Below, piece after piece: positions 11,541-24,544 of a DNA stretch of 64,000 bases. This stretch comes from Augochlora pura (Eukaryota > Arthropoda > Insecta > Hymenoptera > Halictidae): NCBI RefSeq assembly GCF_028453695.1, contig NC_135781.1, forward strand, positions 12,275,640 through 12,339,639. The letters run 5' to 3'. Position 1 is the stretch's first letter. Each line of letters opens with the position of its first letter. The notes below the pieces were generated by a model, which had not been told where the DNA came from, did not search any database, and saw only the letters and a program-made list of their open reading frames with translations. A program made the translations under genes and the position numbers.

Positions 11541-14500
11541 AAAACATTAGAAGATTGTAAGAATAGCAAGACTAAAGGAGTACACGTTTTCCTATCAATT
11601 GTTCTTTACGATGGTTATAGAAAATTTTTCTTTCACAATACAGCCCACGGTGAATGGAATTAGCGACGCGAAAATTGAGTAAAAATTGTGACTAAGTGTC
11701 GCCACGCTTTTCGTGCAAGTTCAAAAATAAGGGATCCCGCGGAATGAGAGTGCGCTATGGTTTAACGATCCAGCTGCCGTGGCGTTTACCATAAATACTG
11801 GCGATCGCCCGAAAGGAATAAAATCCTCTTTCATTCCTCATCCGTGGGAGCGAGTTCTCCCGGCTGAAATCGCAGTATTTTTTCAAGGGAGAGGAGTGGG
11901 GACGGGGGAGACATTCCGAAAGGTCGCATTTTCGCGAGAAGAGAGCCTGGTATCCACGCGTTATTACGCCTCTAGGAGGTACAACTCGCTCGAGGCATAT
12001 GCGGGGCAAGCTTGTCCCCGTCCCTCTTTCGCTCGTAGTTTCGCCGTGGTTCATGTATTTATGCATTTCCACCGGGCCGTTGCTTCTTGACTAGACTCGA
12101 CGCACACACGGCCAGCTACGGCATTGTGTGCCAGACGATTTACATGTATTGCTGCTCGATGATGTGCCGTAAAAGATGGCCGGTCGAGGGGCGAACGTGT
12201 AGTCGAGGAGATAGAGAATTGCTTTTAAATTAGCGACACGCAGTTTCTGTCGTTTTAATGTGATTTACCGGCGGCGATATGAATTATTACTTCCGGAGCA
12301 CAGCCGATATCGATTTTCGGAACAGGATACATTGATAGCGCTTGCTTCAATTTGCCATTGATACATTATACGGATTTTTGTTGCTTATAAAGAAGATTCA
12401 TTTCTAGATTCCACGACGTCGATTAATTTTTATATTTAAATTAATAATGTAAAAATTTCGTAGCCTCGCTAATTTCGAAAAAGGTTATAATTGTTATGTT
12501 TTATTCACTAGTCGCTCGCAACAAATTTGTTATATATTAACAAATTCGTCAACGTTTTTATTATATTTGAAATAAATAGCTTCACTAACAAGTATTCAAT
12601 AACCATGCAGAAGATGATTAAATAGAATTAAATTTCCCTTTCGCGATTAATTGTTATACGGCGAATCGATAACTAGAGCGCTCAGTCTGCATTATCGTTG
12701 ATTTAATCGAGGACTAGGCTACTACTATCGGGAAATTGTTATCCGAAATTCTCCGGGATAAATTGAAAGACGACGCTAATATTATACGCGCGCAAGTAAT
12801 TTTCATCCGACGAGGTCTCTCTTTCGAGCGGGATGGATCCGTGGTTGCCTTTCATTATTCGGCCCGCCATATTTACTCATTGAATTCAATTCGGATTCAC
12901 TTACGGTATGATTTACTCTGCGGAGGCGTACCTGAGGATGGTGATGGGAATTTATTGGAGACGGAGGTCGTCCCGAAAACGGGAAAGGAAGACGCAAATA
13001 GCTGCTAGGGGGGTGGTGAATAGAGGGGAGAGGTCGAGAGGCGAGGCCGGCGGAAGGGACAACGGACAACGAAGGGAGAGGAAAGTAAAGGGCGAGTCCT
13101 TTTCTCATATTCTGTATCCCATATGGTCCCTCGTAAAAGTTACAAGAGCATCTTTTCGAAATTCAGATTTACCGTACCCTTTTGCCCGTCTCGCGTGTTT
13201 GGTCCCGTCTGTGCTCCAATATTAAACATTCTGCGGTTGCAATATTCTACAGTTGTCTGCGAGAACTTTCAGTTAATTATAATACCTAGAATTGAAATTT
13301 TACAAGTGGCGATATTATTCCGCTGGTTATTCGGTAAACTTGTCGATTATGAAACTCGAATATCGCGTCAACACTTCTATATTGCGTATCAACTCGCACC
13401 TTTAAAGCAGAATGTTTTAAAAAAAAGATGGATCTCACATTAGACATCTTTAGCCTATTGTTTCAGTTCCCTTTCTCTTAAATTTTACTTTAAGGTATCA
13501 TCAACATGTTAGAAAAGACACAAGAGTTATTTCAGCATTCATTTTTACCATCCTTAGACTGTAATATAAATCGATCTTCAAGTTCTGCAGACGAAACCGT
13601 CACGAACATTTGAATGGAAACTACAAGGACAGTATAATAATAGAATTAACAAAGTTATTTTGAAAGGTATCTTTTATAATGTTATCTGACAAAGCGAAAT
13701 TCTTGGGGAGAATTTGGACAATAGATGTCTGTCTAGAGTTGTCCTATTGCTTTGAATATATAGCATAGAGCTTTATTAGCTTCGGTTGCTGAATTTTTAT
13801 TCGACCCCTGCTCAAATACTATCCTTTAAATCAAGGTAACAATAAGCATGCCCATTGAGTGGACACGACTAATCGATTCAGGAATATTTATCGTACGTTC
13901 ACCCCCTCCAGTCGTTGTAGAAATCTCCGAATTTGCTGACTCTAGACTTCCTACCAAATCGTCAGCATTCGACGATGGAAAATCTAGACAAGCGCTGCGA
14001 ATTTTGTGATCTTCCATCTTGAAAGTAATCAATTATTTTTCATCGTTCCATATTTATTCGGAACATTAAAACGAGGATTATAAATGCAAAAAGAACGCAG
14101 CAATTTACGCGTAGACTGAAATCTGGTCGATCAACAGGGGGCTCGGAACGCCACAGGCCGAAGCGGTGCGAGAAGGTCGGTAAGGGGGCCTGGAAGAGAA
14201 GGGAAGGACACACCCCCGCGAACTCGAACATGAATTAAAGTTTTAATTTCTCTAAATCACTGTTCGCCCTCGAGCGCTTTCCACCAGACGGTCCGTTACT
14301 TATAGCCTTTGCCCTTTTTACCGCCTCCTTTTTTGCCATTCGCCTCGATCTTGCCACCGACCAACCCTCGCCAATCGGGAGAAATCGATATGCACTTATC
14401 CGATGACTCTTGAGACCCCTCTTTACTTTTTTTTTACCATGGGCATAACAGTCAGCCATCGTTCGCCCGATGAGATTTAAATATTTCAAGCCAAAATTAT

Positions 14501-16726
14501 CTTTAGCACCGCCCGAGGACCATTTAGATTTATCCGATACACTGGAACCCATTTCGCAGGAGGAATTTCGAATTAACCACTCGACTCGATCGTTAAAATT
14601 AGGTCGCTATTACGCAAATGTCTACGTGTTTTGACGGATCTTCAACTGATTTAAAGGTGTATATATATGATTTAAATGTTGGTTTTAAGCCATTAATAAC
14701 ATTCTTGCCCCAATCTCTTAATAAAGTTATACGATTCTTATTGAGTTTAAACAATGATCATCTGCCGTCAAATGTTAGAACAATGCAGTGCGTTTGTTTA
14801 TGCCTATAAGTGTCCATCATGTGTGATCTATTGAAACTGTACAAAGAAAAATGTTTGAAGTACCGAAACAAAAATTTGCTATCTATTTCAGAATATGATG
14901 AAGCCCGTAATGGGATTAATATGTTTTTCACAAAGATTCAAAATTTGCACATTGCAATAACTCACAAAAATATACGAAAATAAAGGCGTCCAATATCTTT
15001 TTTACATTTTTCTTCTTTGGTTCCAATTCCTTTTTGTGAAATGAAAGAAGCGTACCAGTGCTTGAAATGAAAATTGCTCGTTGACAAAATCATTCTTGTA
15101 GAAAACTACTTACAGGAATACACATGTGTATAAAGCCCCGAAGTATTTGTATAACAGAAGCTGTTCAAAATGTGCAGAATTAAGAATCGTTGAATTTTTC
15201 TTTTGTTTCGTCTTCTTGAGAAATAAAAGGTGGTTAACCGAGCTCGGTCAGAGATGAGAATTGTAGCGTGCAAACGTGCCAGGATCGACCTAAGGAAACG
15301 CCGATAACCAGATCAGAGTTTCGCGACCGATTCGCCCCTTTCTGCAGCGCGACAGCCCGAGACCGGGGGTTGTTCATTTAAAATCATGACGCCGAGCGTA
15401 GGGCGCAGTCACGGCGCGGCGGAGGCGTTAGTATTAACGTTAGGTGGCACCAGGCCGGGCCATCTACAAGAACTTCGTACACTCCCTTACCACCGGTGAC
15501 ATATTGTTTCCATTCTGCTCTCGGGCTAAAGCGCAATAAAAAACTGGCATAAATATCAGCCCTCCCCGCCTCTCGCGGCACCCGATGCCATCCGAGCGGT
15601 GGCCCGCGACACCGTGCTACTGTGTAGCAAGAACCAGCCACGACCCTAGATACCGGTGGTCTACAACTACGTGGAAACGTTCTTTCCCGCGCGAGAAACG
15701 CCGAGGACTAATTTGTCTGAGTGGCTTTTTCAACGCCGGTGTAGAACGGCCGACGCGGATTGCGAGTCGAACCCTGATCTTGCCCTCGGTCGCCAATTGT
15801 TCCGCTAAGTACATATTTGCATTCCTGATAGCGTTTGAACAAGCCGATTTTCGGTCGCCGTTAACCGGGATACAATGGTTTTATTTAACAATGTGAACAC
15901 CGCTCTCGTTTCTGAGAGAGGAATTATTTGCTCAAAATTAACCCTTTGAGGAGGAGGATATCCGAAAGTACTAAGAATATATGCCTAAGGGAACTGGATC
16001 ATGTACCGAAGGCTTAAATAATGGAAATAATTTATAGTATATCTCGACAATAAAGTTGCTTTGTTTTTCGAAAAAAAACTTTAGTTTTCTAAGCGTGTTA
16101 AAAATGCAGCCGATACATTATTTTGCCAATAAACACAGATTGTCTATGGGGATAAGATTTCGAAGCTACCAGAAAAATGTCATAAAATTCTTTTTCTTTT
16201 TACTTTAAACATTTAAAATGCGTCTTTGATTTCCTCGTGAAAGGGCGAAACAATTTTAAATAACCCAATACGTGTCCAAATTAAATAACTGTAACTTTTG
16301 GAATAGGGTATGTAGTCCTCAAAAGATTAAAATGAATTGTGCTAGTATTAAAAACCGAGACGACTGAAAGCGTATTCGGTATTGTATATCGCAACTTTGG
16401 AATTTCTGAGCTTGCTGGATTCGCAGACAAAGTGTTAATATGATGAGAATCACAGATTAATATTATCAAAATATGATAGCATCGATTTTTACTACGAACG
16501 AAGTGAACGATGCTCATCGAAATCGATCCTATTAAAAATTGCATATTCAAAGACAGTTTGTAGAATGATCTTCCACATATGCGAATTCAAGTATACAATA
16601 TTTATTAGTCGTCCTCTGCCTTCAGTACTTTCAGTATAAAAGCTTAGTGTTTGCTCGACAGATTTTGTTTATTTTTCGACCGCAATAGAAAAACGATTTT
16701 CAGACTTTAAATTAGATTTTACTTAC

Positions 16727-16824
16727 AGCGTGACAGGTTCCTCAGGGCTCGAGGGTGAAACTGAGAGCGACATGGTGGCGGTTAGACATCGTGACGTTCC
16801 TGGCGACCTAACTCGATCGTTCAC
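16727..16824 (-). CDS. Small exon with probable start codon, same minus-strand gene
   Basis: This is a 98-nt exon on the minus strand. Its acceptor is a T-rich tract ending CTGTTTTAG before GTGAACG, and its donor reads ACGCT|GTAAGT, a full consensus. An ATG at 16773-16771 sits in the context CCGCCACCATGTCG and opens MSLSVSPSSPEEPVT plus two bases. That phase fits the acceptor of exon 1-272 and gives ...EEPVTL-VELTSVPGG... Upstream of this ATG the exon is also open in the same frame (VNDRVRSPGTSRCLTAT), so translation could begin in an earlier exon. If the exon's 5' part is untranslated, an overlapping 15-codon upstream ORF starts at 16789. A 219-bp tandem repeat lies about 27 bp upstream of the acceptor. 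The family is not recognised. Confidence 0.72.
16742..16789 (-). promoter_or_regulatory. Upstream ORF overlapping the candidate start codon
   Basis: An ATG at 16789-16787 opens MSNRHHVALSFTLEP and stops at TGA 16744-16742. It overlaps the candidate start at 16773 in a different frame. If translation starts at 16773, this short ORF would reduce initiation there. If the frame is open from upstream exons, it has no meaning. Confidence 0.3.
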
Positions 16825-16850
16825 CTAAAACAGAAACGAAATTCTAAGTA

Positions 16851-17484
16851 TATAATACGAGCGTGAAGAGCAGTTTATCACATACTTCCTAGAATTGCGT
16901 TCAAAATTTGTTAGACTAAACTTCTAAAATTTTTGTTTAAAAAAAGCGATGCCTCTTTACACTTTTAGAGATTTAATAAGGTTTTATTTCTAATCGATGT
17001 ATGAATCTTTTGAAATTGACGTGCAGTAACGGGAAATAGGTTTTGAGAGGCGATTTTTTTTTTTATAATATAAATACGAATGTGAAGGGCAGTTTATCGC
17101 ATACTTCATAGAATTGCGTTCAAAATTTGTTAGACTAAACTTCTAAAATTTTTGTTTAAAGAAAGCGATGCCTCTTTACACTTTTAGGGATTTAATAAGG
17201 TTTTATTTCTAATCGATGTATGAATCTTTTGAAATTGACGTGCAGTAACGGGAAATAGGTTTTGAGAGGCGATTTTTTTTTTTATAATATAAATACGAAT
17301 GTGAAGGGCAGTTTATCGCATACTTCCTAGAATTGCGTTCAAAATTTGTTAGACTAAACTTCTAAAATTCTTGTTTAAAAAAAGCGATGCATCTTTACAC
17401 TTTTGGAGATTTAATAAGGTTTTATTTCTAATCGATGTATGAATCTTTTGAAATCGGCGAGCAGTGACGGGAGATAGGTTTTGA
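16851..17484 (+). repeat. 219-bp tandem repeat, about 2.9 copies
   Basis: Copies start at the shared motif GTGAAGRGCAGTTTATC at 16863, 17082 and 17301, an exact 219-bp period. Each unit contains CTAGAATTGCGTTCAAAA (or CATAGAATTG), a GCGATGC motif, TAATAAGGTTTTATTTC and a run of 9-10 T. Copies 2 and 3 share substitutions (AATGTGAAGGGCAG), while copy 3 ends early at about 17484 and then diverges. Divergence is only a few per cent. The array begins about 27 bp upstream (minus-strand sense) of the acceptor of exon 16727-16824. Confidence 0.92.
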
Positions 17485-19082
17485 TAATCGACGTTTCCGC
17501 TTGAAGATCTAGCGCGTTCAGCTTTAAGAGATTATGCACACGATCGAATTGGAAAAAAAACACAGAGAAGGCATTTCTCCGTGCAACTTCAGAATTCTTT
17601 GCACGATCCTTGCTGTCGTCGATGGGGAATTGAGCAACAGGTAGAGCAGATATGTCCTCGAGGCATCATGCTCGACAGAGCATACGCGTGATTTACCGTA
17701 TAAGTGACTCATCGAAATCACCCTTTTTTTTCTCTTATCTCCGGCTTTCTGTTGAAAACCAAACCTGGAGGAAATAATTCTTTCACCTAAACGGTTCGAG
17801 GAAGGGGAAACGAGGATTTATATTCGGGGGTGGTATTCATGTGCTCTGATAAATTGTCAATCCAAGAGCTATAAAATTTGTAATACTCTGACATACCCTT
17901 GTATAATCCACTTTTATATTTCGGCTTTTTATGGATTTACATAGCATCTTTCTTTTGTAAAAGTAACCTGTATATTGTTCATGATCGAAGTTGAATATAC
18001 TCAAATCATAAATATGATAGAAATAAATTATTAGTAGACTTTGTCTGCATTAATTCCAACATAGAGAAGTCAAGTTAATTTAATAAGTTTCAGCACATAT
18101 TAAATAAATTATAAAGTTACTATAAAGTAACTTCACTCTAAATTATCTTGACAATAAATTCGATCATAAAAATAACACACCTTGCTTCTTACAATGAGGA
18201 AAACGTGGTTTACACCACTGGGTTCAAACTCATTCATGTAAAAAATTCCAGATTCTGATGATGCTACATGTATAGTGCTATTTATGATAAAATCTGCTAC
18301 ACATCAATTCAATGTAATGACAGCAAGATGAAAGCATCATAACATACAAATTTGTTATTCTGTTAACAAGTCTGCATCTGAATCCATAGAATAAATTAAA
18401 TTTACTATTAAAAGATAAATAATTTTACATTAAAATAAGCAGATTATGTATGAATTGGAACGATCGCCAGAGTTATCGCAGTGATTTTCAGAATCAGAAA
18501 TACTCGCGCGCTGTTTGAATCACCGTGAGAGGACAAATTCAGTTGGAATTGAGCGGCCCTCGCTCAAAGAAATATTGCAGCCATATTTTTCTGCGGTGAA
18601 CGATGACTGAAGCTCTCCCGCGATTTCCAAGGGATTAATAATGCCAGCGGACCGTTCTACAACAATCGTAGAGCGAAACAAATGCAGCCCGGGGCAAGTG
18701 GACCAGACTCGCGCCGACATCAATCTGAACGAGCGAGTCGCACCCCTAACGAGCCACCGAGTCATATAAATTTTATTGCCATTTCATAAATCCCGTCGAC
18801 TGCCGCGAGTTACCGTTACGCGGCTCTCTCCGAGAGATTATCAGGAACGTATAAAGTTGCGGATCGTTGAGCGGTTATGGCTCGATTTTGTCTCTGGCGA
18901 CGCACGCTTAGAATGTCGGGGGTGGCCGCGAAAAATATCGCGGAAATCTTTATATAATGTTGTCGCCTGGCGTTTAGGAACAATCCGGACACATATCTGT
19001 GAATTTATTTACTAGCAAACTACATCTTAATGCTATCGTTATTGCTCTACCATTAGATTCAGTCGGGAATCTGTGAATCAAC

Positions 19083-19270
19083 TTAACCCTTGCAGTACGA
19101 CTTTTTTGACAGTTGCGTTGATTAACACTTTTTCACCTTCAATAATTTCCCTGATGGAACGAGATTTATATGTGTTCACTTCCTTTCATTCCTAAACTTT
19201 GATAACATAAGAATGAATTTTTATATGTGACAAAATATTTTCAAAATACTTACAAAGTATTTTCTTATAT
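19083..19270 (+). mobile_element. Partial TTAA-type MITE, same family as 44.3 kb
   Basis: TTAACCCTTGCAGTACGAC followed by TTTGACAGTTGCG aligns with the left end of the 44326 element (TTAACCCCTTGCCGTACGA...CACAGTCATTGCG). The next 100 bp share spaced blocks with it (GAACGAGATTTATATGT, then CATTCCTAAACTTTGATAAC). I could not find the right-hand terminal repeat, so the copy looks truncated or strongly diverged. Confidence 0.5.
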
Positions 19271-20796
19271 GACAAAAGTGTTCAAAATTGAATGTTTATT
19301 AGTTCAATTCTGTTTCTTGATTTCGAATTCTTTCAGACAGTTGGAAAAATATTTTCAACAGACATGAAACATGCATTTCTATCCAGGGGATGCAAATACA
19401 AGCATAAAATAAGAGGCAAGCAGAACCGCGGCGGCATGTAGATGCCAGGATCACGTTTATAATAAATAAGACAGGAGCCTGTACGAGAAAGATGGAGATG
19501 AAGCACAGTTAATTCAGTTTTATACGACAACACTTCCGATCCGCGGTAAGCCGGCGACAGTCCCGAGCTCCTTCCCTCGCATTCTCTTCATCTTAACGCA
19601 AAGACGAACCAAAACCTGATTTACATTTCTTTCTCTCCTCGCTATAAAAATTCTGCGACGATAACTTCCTTTGTTCCACCCTCTATGGTCGTAGGGGCGA
19701 GCAACCCCTGCGGCTTGGAAGCCACGGGGAGTCTCCATAACCCCGACTAGTTTTCGGTTTACATTACATTCTTTTCCTTAATTAAAGGCATTGCGCACTC
19801 CGGTTCGCCGGTCGACAGTCCTTTATCCTACTCGCGGAAGCATTCGGCTTACTTTATCATTGAAGTTACAAACTACGATTGCAAATATATGTTCGTTCGT
19901 ATTCGGTGCCACCGTGTAAAATAAAGGGACAGGCGAGTCTAACAACTAAACATCTTTTCTGGTTTTATGTGCGGCATGTGAATAAAAGCGCGAATTACTA
20001 GGATTAACAAATTCTATTTTCTGTATTTATATATATTATTATGTTTATATATACTATGTCTAATTATTTATAGCAACAATGATATTACAAATAACCGTGT
20101 AATTCGGTGATTGAACTAAAATTAAGTGGACACAGGAGATTCGGAAGTACGAAGCGGATTAATGTCACAGAACCGGCTAAACGAGATTCAAAATTGTTGA
20201 AATTACTAAAACTAACAATACCGAAAATTTGTTGTCGTCTGTAAGCGCGAGGAATAATCGCATTCAAGAAGCAACAGCCGATTGAAGATCGGTGATCGTT
20301 CATTCAGCATCTGAAATCACGTTTGTCGTGTCGGAACACGATAGCGGTAGGTAAAGTGGGATAGAAGGAAAGAGGGAGGGGGAAGGGGGGAGCGAGAGGC
20401 TAGATAGGATCGAAATGTAATTAAGAGAGCAAATAATCCGAGCCGAACAAACTCCATGAAATGGATCAAAGAACTGTGAAGCGAGAGAGGGAACGAGATG
20501 CTTTGGGGGAATGGGAGAAAGAGAAGGGGGTACGTGTACCGATAGAGGCGCGTCGTTGAAAGGTAGCAGGACGAACTACGACCGACTGATTCTCCCTGTC
20601 GTCGTCCTGTCTAGCCCGAAGGAGTAGGGCAACGACGGGGAGGGGCCTCGGCAAAGACCCTCGATAAATATTTCCGTCAAGTGACCGGGGTTGGAATTCA
20701 AAGAGAGCCGAAAGGTGGAATCGAGAGCAAAACGAGTCCATCCTCTCTTCAACGGCGGTTCAAGGGATGGCCGACGAGGACGGGGGTGGTGAGACG

Positions 20797-20855
20797 GGAG
20801 GGGGGGGGGGCAGAGGAAGGGGGAGGGCCGGGGTCTACGGGGGAGGCAGGCAGCC
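20797..20855 (+). other. G-rich tract with 11-G run
   Basis: Eleven consecutive G at 20800-20810 are followed by GGGGG, GGG, GGGG and GGGGG runs with short spacers. Quadruplex formation is likely, and the exact G count may be uncertain. Confidence 0.6.
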
Positions 20856-21895
20856 AGTATATTTGCGTTACGTTACGTAGTTGCGCGTTTAATCAGCCGT
20901 ATACCCGGAAAGGGCGCGTGTGAGAGGGAAGAAGGAAAAGGGGGAAGGGGACTAAGAGGAACCGCCTCGACTTCCGGATACTAAAGAAGGACAGGGACTA
21001 AACAGCGTCCCACCTTTTGTGAACGCAAAGAGACCAGATTCTGTTTACCGGGGCGGACTGTCCTCTGCGATCTCGTACGACTACCTTTACAGAATGTCGC
21101 TTGCTCAGCTCGTTTTTCTTTATTCTCCTTTTTTTCGGGATGATGCTTGGCAGATCACAATGCGGTCCGTTTTCGGATTTTTTTCCCTGAGTGGCTGCAA
21201 GTTTCTTTTTATTTTCAGGAACTTCGAACGTAATTTCGACTTGCAGATGGTCATTCGAGGCGTTGATCACTTAATCAGTTAATATAACCTGTTTTTGGCG
21301 AATATACTTTCCACAATACAAAACGTTGCTATTTCTTTACGATGAGTTTAACTAATATAGTCGATTATTGCGAGGTGACCAGTTGCTGTGCCTTTGGTTT
21401 ATTTTCGGTCATAAGTAAACATGTGCGGATAAGGTATTAACACCTTTTCCAAAATTTAAGTCTTTTTAATATCCCTATTTGTTTGAACGAATCCACCTTT
21501 GTAATTGTTAGTTTTGATAATATTAATTTTGAAAGATTTTCTTAAACTTAACTAATTCTCCTCGCTGTGCGTGTGATTGAAGCTCGATTATGATCCACAC
21601 AAAAAATGTGTTAACTTCATATATATTGCATTTTTTAAATTCTTCTCTTTGCTTACTTTTAATAAAACAGTTTATTTCCCATTATCCGATGAATATGATG
21701 TTCAGAAGGATATATGTATACTTTGATAAGTTTGATTGAGTTATATTTTATAGAAATGTCGTATTTAGACAAAATGTGAAGAAAATAAAAAAATGTACAG
21801 TAATGACATGTATAATTGCAGTAACTTATAAACTTTCCAAAGTGATTGCAACAACTAGCCGGTTAAAGTATTTTAGTATTGATTTTCCTTTTCAG

Positions 21896-22059
21896 ATTCA
21901 ACCACGTTTCTGAAACAGATTATACGTACTCTTTTCTTGCGATTTTGCGCCAGCAAGCAGGAATGGGGAAAGGGCATGGGGAAACAGAAGAGTTGGCGCC
22001 TACGAGACGTCGATGGCGTGACAGATTGCCTCCAGTATTTTCCACCACATATATCATCG
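21896..22059 (+). other. Exon-like open segment between splice signals
   Basis: A good acceptor, TTGATTTTCCTTTTCAG, precedes 164 nt open in one frame and a weak donor CATCG|GTATCC. The encoded stretch (FNHVSETDYTYSFLAILRQQ, then a basic segment) is not recognised. No partner exon was found on this strand. Confidence 0.15.
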
Positions 22060-24454
22060 GTATCCGCCAACCCTTAGTTCTAGTTCAATGCTCACCACCG
22101 TCGTCTGCCTTAATTGGCATCACCTATACCAATCTACCTGTGCCGTGGCTCAGAAAATTTCCTACCGCAGTTAATTACGACAGATTATATTTCCTATTAA
22201 TATTATAACCTTAATAAATTGTAAAACCTTATCAAATACTCTTATAATATGCAAGCATTGTCGAATAGGGATAGTATTCACAATATTTTATTTAGCATTG
22301 TGCATAATACCGAAACTGTGTTCTGAAGCCAGACATACATGTAAATGTGACACGATTTACTATAATAACATTTTAAAGCTGATACTATCACCGTTGGTTT
22401 AATTATTGGTTCCAGATTTTTTCTTCACGATTATTAAAATTATGAAGATTCTATGTTTGAGTTATTTACTTCTTATTCAGCGATCACTGAAGTAATAGTT
22501 ATTCGTATCAATCTTGTGGAAGAAAACATGACAACAACTCTTAGTTCCCAACAGGTTCGGTGCTGTCTAATATCATTGACTTCGCAAACGTTATTTAATA
22601 AGAAAATCGACTACCGCGAAAGTCAGTTTCCCTAAGCTTCATTTATCGTACGATTGTTACTCTGGTAGGACCTCCTGCACCCGATAGCCGGAGTCATTAA
22701 TTATCTCCACGCCTACGAGATTGGATTTCGAATTAAACTAAGGAAGCGAGTAATGCGGCCCAGGGATAATATATCGATAACAAACCGAAGGGTCGGTGAC
22801 AAACTGCAAACCGCACTTTCATCGTCAGGGATACGATTAGGGAAAAATTCGTCCTGTTTTAATGGCCAGTGAAAATTAAATACCGCGGTGTCCACCCCTT
22901 AGGTCCGGCCACCTAATAATTCATACGAGGAATGTAAAAAGGGCGAGCCCTTTCTCGCCGCGGAGAAACGCCGAGGACGAGAACGAGAAAGCCGAAAGGG
23001 GGCAGAAAAATACGAGCGCGTGTTTATCTTGAGATTTGTAGCCGCCCTGTTCCCGATATTTATTGGCCTTCCAGGGAGACGCCGCCGCGCGGCCTGACGG
23101 ACCGTTAAATTTTATTATGTTTTTTCCAACGTTGCGAAATAACGCGTTGCTGGATACGGCCGAGAACCGAACTCGTACAGATAAATCCTGATCGTTCGCG
23201 GATCATCGTTTCCTCCAGGAAACAGACATCGCGACACATTTGTCTCGGTAGCTTTAACGTCTGCCCTGCGAGATGCACGCTAACTGCTTTCGAAATCCAC
23301 TTGACACAGTTTTCGTTCCATAACTGTAGAGCTTATGCTAATTTATTGTACGGTAATACAGTTTTTGGAGCCGACCGCAATTGCAGATGACACTTATCTG
23401 TCTGAGGGAAGTTCTAGCTTAAAATTTTGATATTTTCGTGTGCGCTGAGTTTAAGTTTCTAGTAATGCGATGGAATATTCATCGTTACTTCCACTGACAC
23501 AGTAATAATTTATCACCTAAATTGCTTCAATTATATAGTGGTGTACACAAGTGGAGCAACGTACATTTTCATCACAATTATTGCGTCGACTCTATAAATT
23601 TATTTAAAAATTGTAAAGAAGTTGATTGAAAAAGTAACGAATGAACTACAATATATTTAATGGATTTATAAAACTTCTCAAAGCTAAAACAGAATTTTCG
23701 CATGAGCATTAATTTTTCTGTAAGAATAATTTATTTCTGTACCAAATTTTACAAATTTGTGGGAGAAAATAATAGTGGAAAAATTAAGGAACGATGCTTT
23801 ATGGCGCGATCAGAGGATCGCGCGTTAAGAAGAGTGGAATGAAGATTTATGGAATCAGTGAGCATCAACGATAACCCGCGTCTTACCCCAACGAATTCAT
23901 AAAGAAGGATCTCGAGGACGCGAGGGTACACCAACAGCCCAACTGCCTACCCGGGTCATATTTAGGATTAAGGAGGCGGCGGTTGCAGCCTCTTCAGGGT
24001 CTGCGATAGTTGCGAGGCACAGTGGAGACTTAGACCTCGTTAAATCGGGCGGCCCATTATCTTAACAAATCTAATCTCGCGGTGGGTGTTTATAAATGTC
24101 TTGTTTTCCAGCGGAACGACGCTGCGAGGCGTTCAGGGAGAGGAACGCTGCGTTTCTAACCGCATTTCGGTTCGTTCATTAATGGAAGGGATGGGCGAGA
24201 AATGAGGAATATATTCGTAAACGCAATTTACTGCTGCCTGGGGACAGCTTCAGTTATTACTATCGGCGAAGCTCCGCATTTTTCGACACTAAATCGATAT
24301 GAATAACGACTGCGGATGCTTATGCAGATCATCATTTTTATTGGTATGCTACTCTCAAGAAATTGAAGTTGAATTTTATTCCAATAAAAGACGAGCTGCA
24401 ATAAATTCTGTTGAACTGTGCTATTTATTGTTCTTCGGAAGCTTTACCTACGTA

Positions 24455-24544
24455 TTAACCCATTGCACCTCGGGACATTGCAATTATAAATCAGAAATAA
24501 TTTTCACAAATAAGAATACACGGTTATCAAGTATAAACGGTTAA
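24455..24544. mobile_element. Doubtful short TTAA inverted-repeat element
   Basis: TTAACCCATTGCACCTC resembles the terminus of the 60.5 kb element (TTAACCCTTTGCACTTG). Ninety bases on, the sequence reads ACGGTTAA, a weak inverse of the first bases. The inner part of the right repeat does not match, so this may be a decayed copy or coincidence. Confidence 0.22.

Larger units (their letters stand above)
8959..16726 (-). other. First coding intron, right part
   Basis: AT-rich DNA to about 9560 may be the untranslated tail of the retrotransposon. After that come a (CT)n tract at 10.1 kb, the 33-bp repeat at 11.4 kb and GC-rich blocks near 11.8-12.3, 12.8-13.2, 14.1-14.6 and 15.2-15.9 kb. A donor-like ...TTTTCGCGG|GTAAGTAATT on the minus strand at 11118 has an open frame of about 65 codons before it but no good acceptor, so I do not call an exon. 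Confidence 0.55.

Noticed and set aside
14235..14552. 105-codon Lys/Arg/Ser-rich minus-strand frame
   Set aside because: It looks protein-like at first sight, but I see no recognisable motif, splice sites or neighbours, and the length is compatible with chance.
15700..15800. GGGTTCGACTC-like tRNA B-box on the minus strand
   Set aside because: The flanking bases do not form a T-stem, and no acceptor or anticodon arm can be drawn.
15938..15954. TTAACCCTTTGAGG, resembling a TTAA-element terminus
   Set aside because: No matching inverted end is found within several hundred bases, and similarity stops after about 11 bp.
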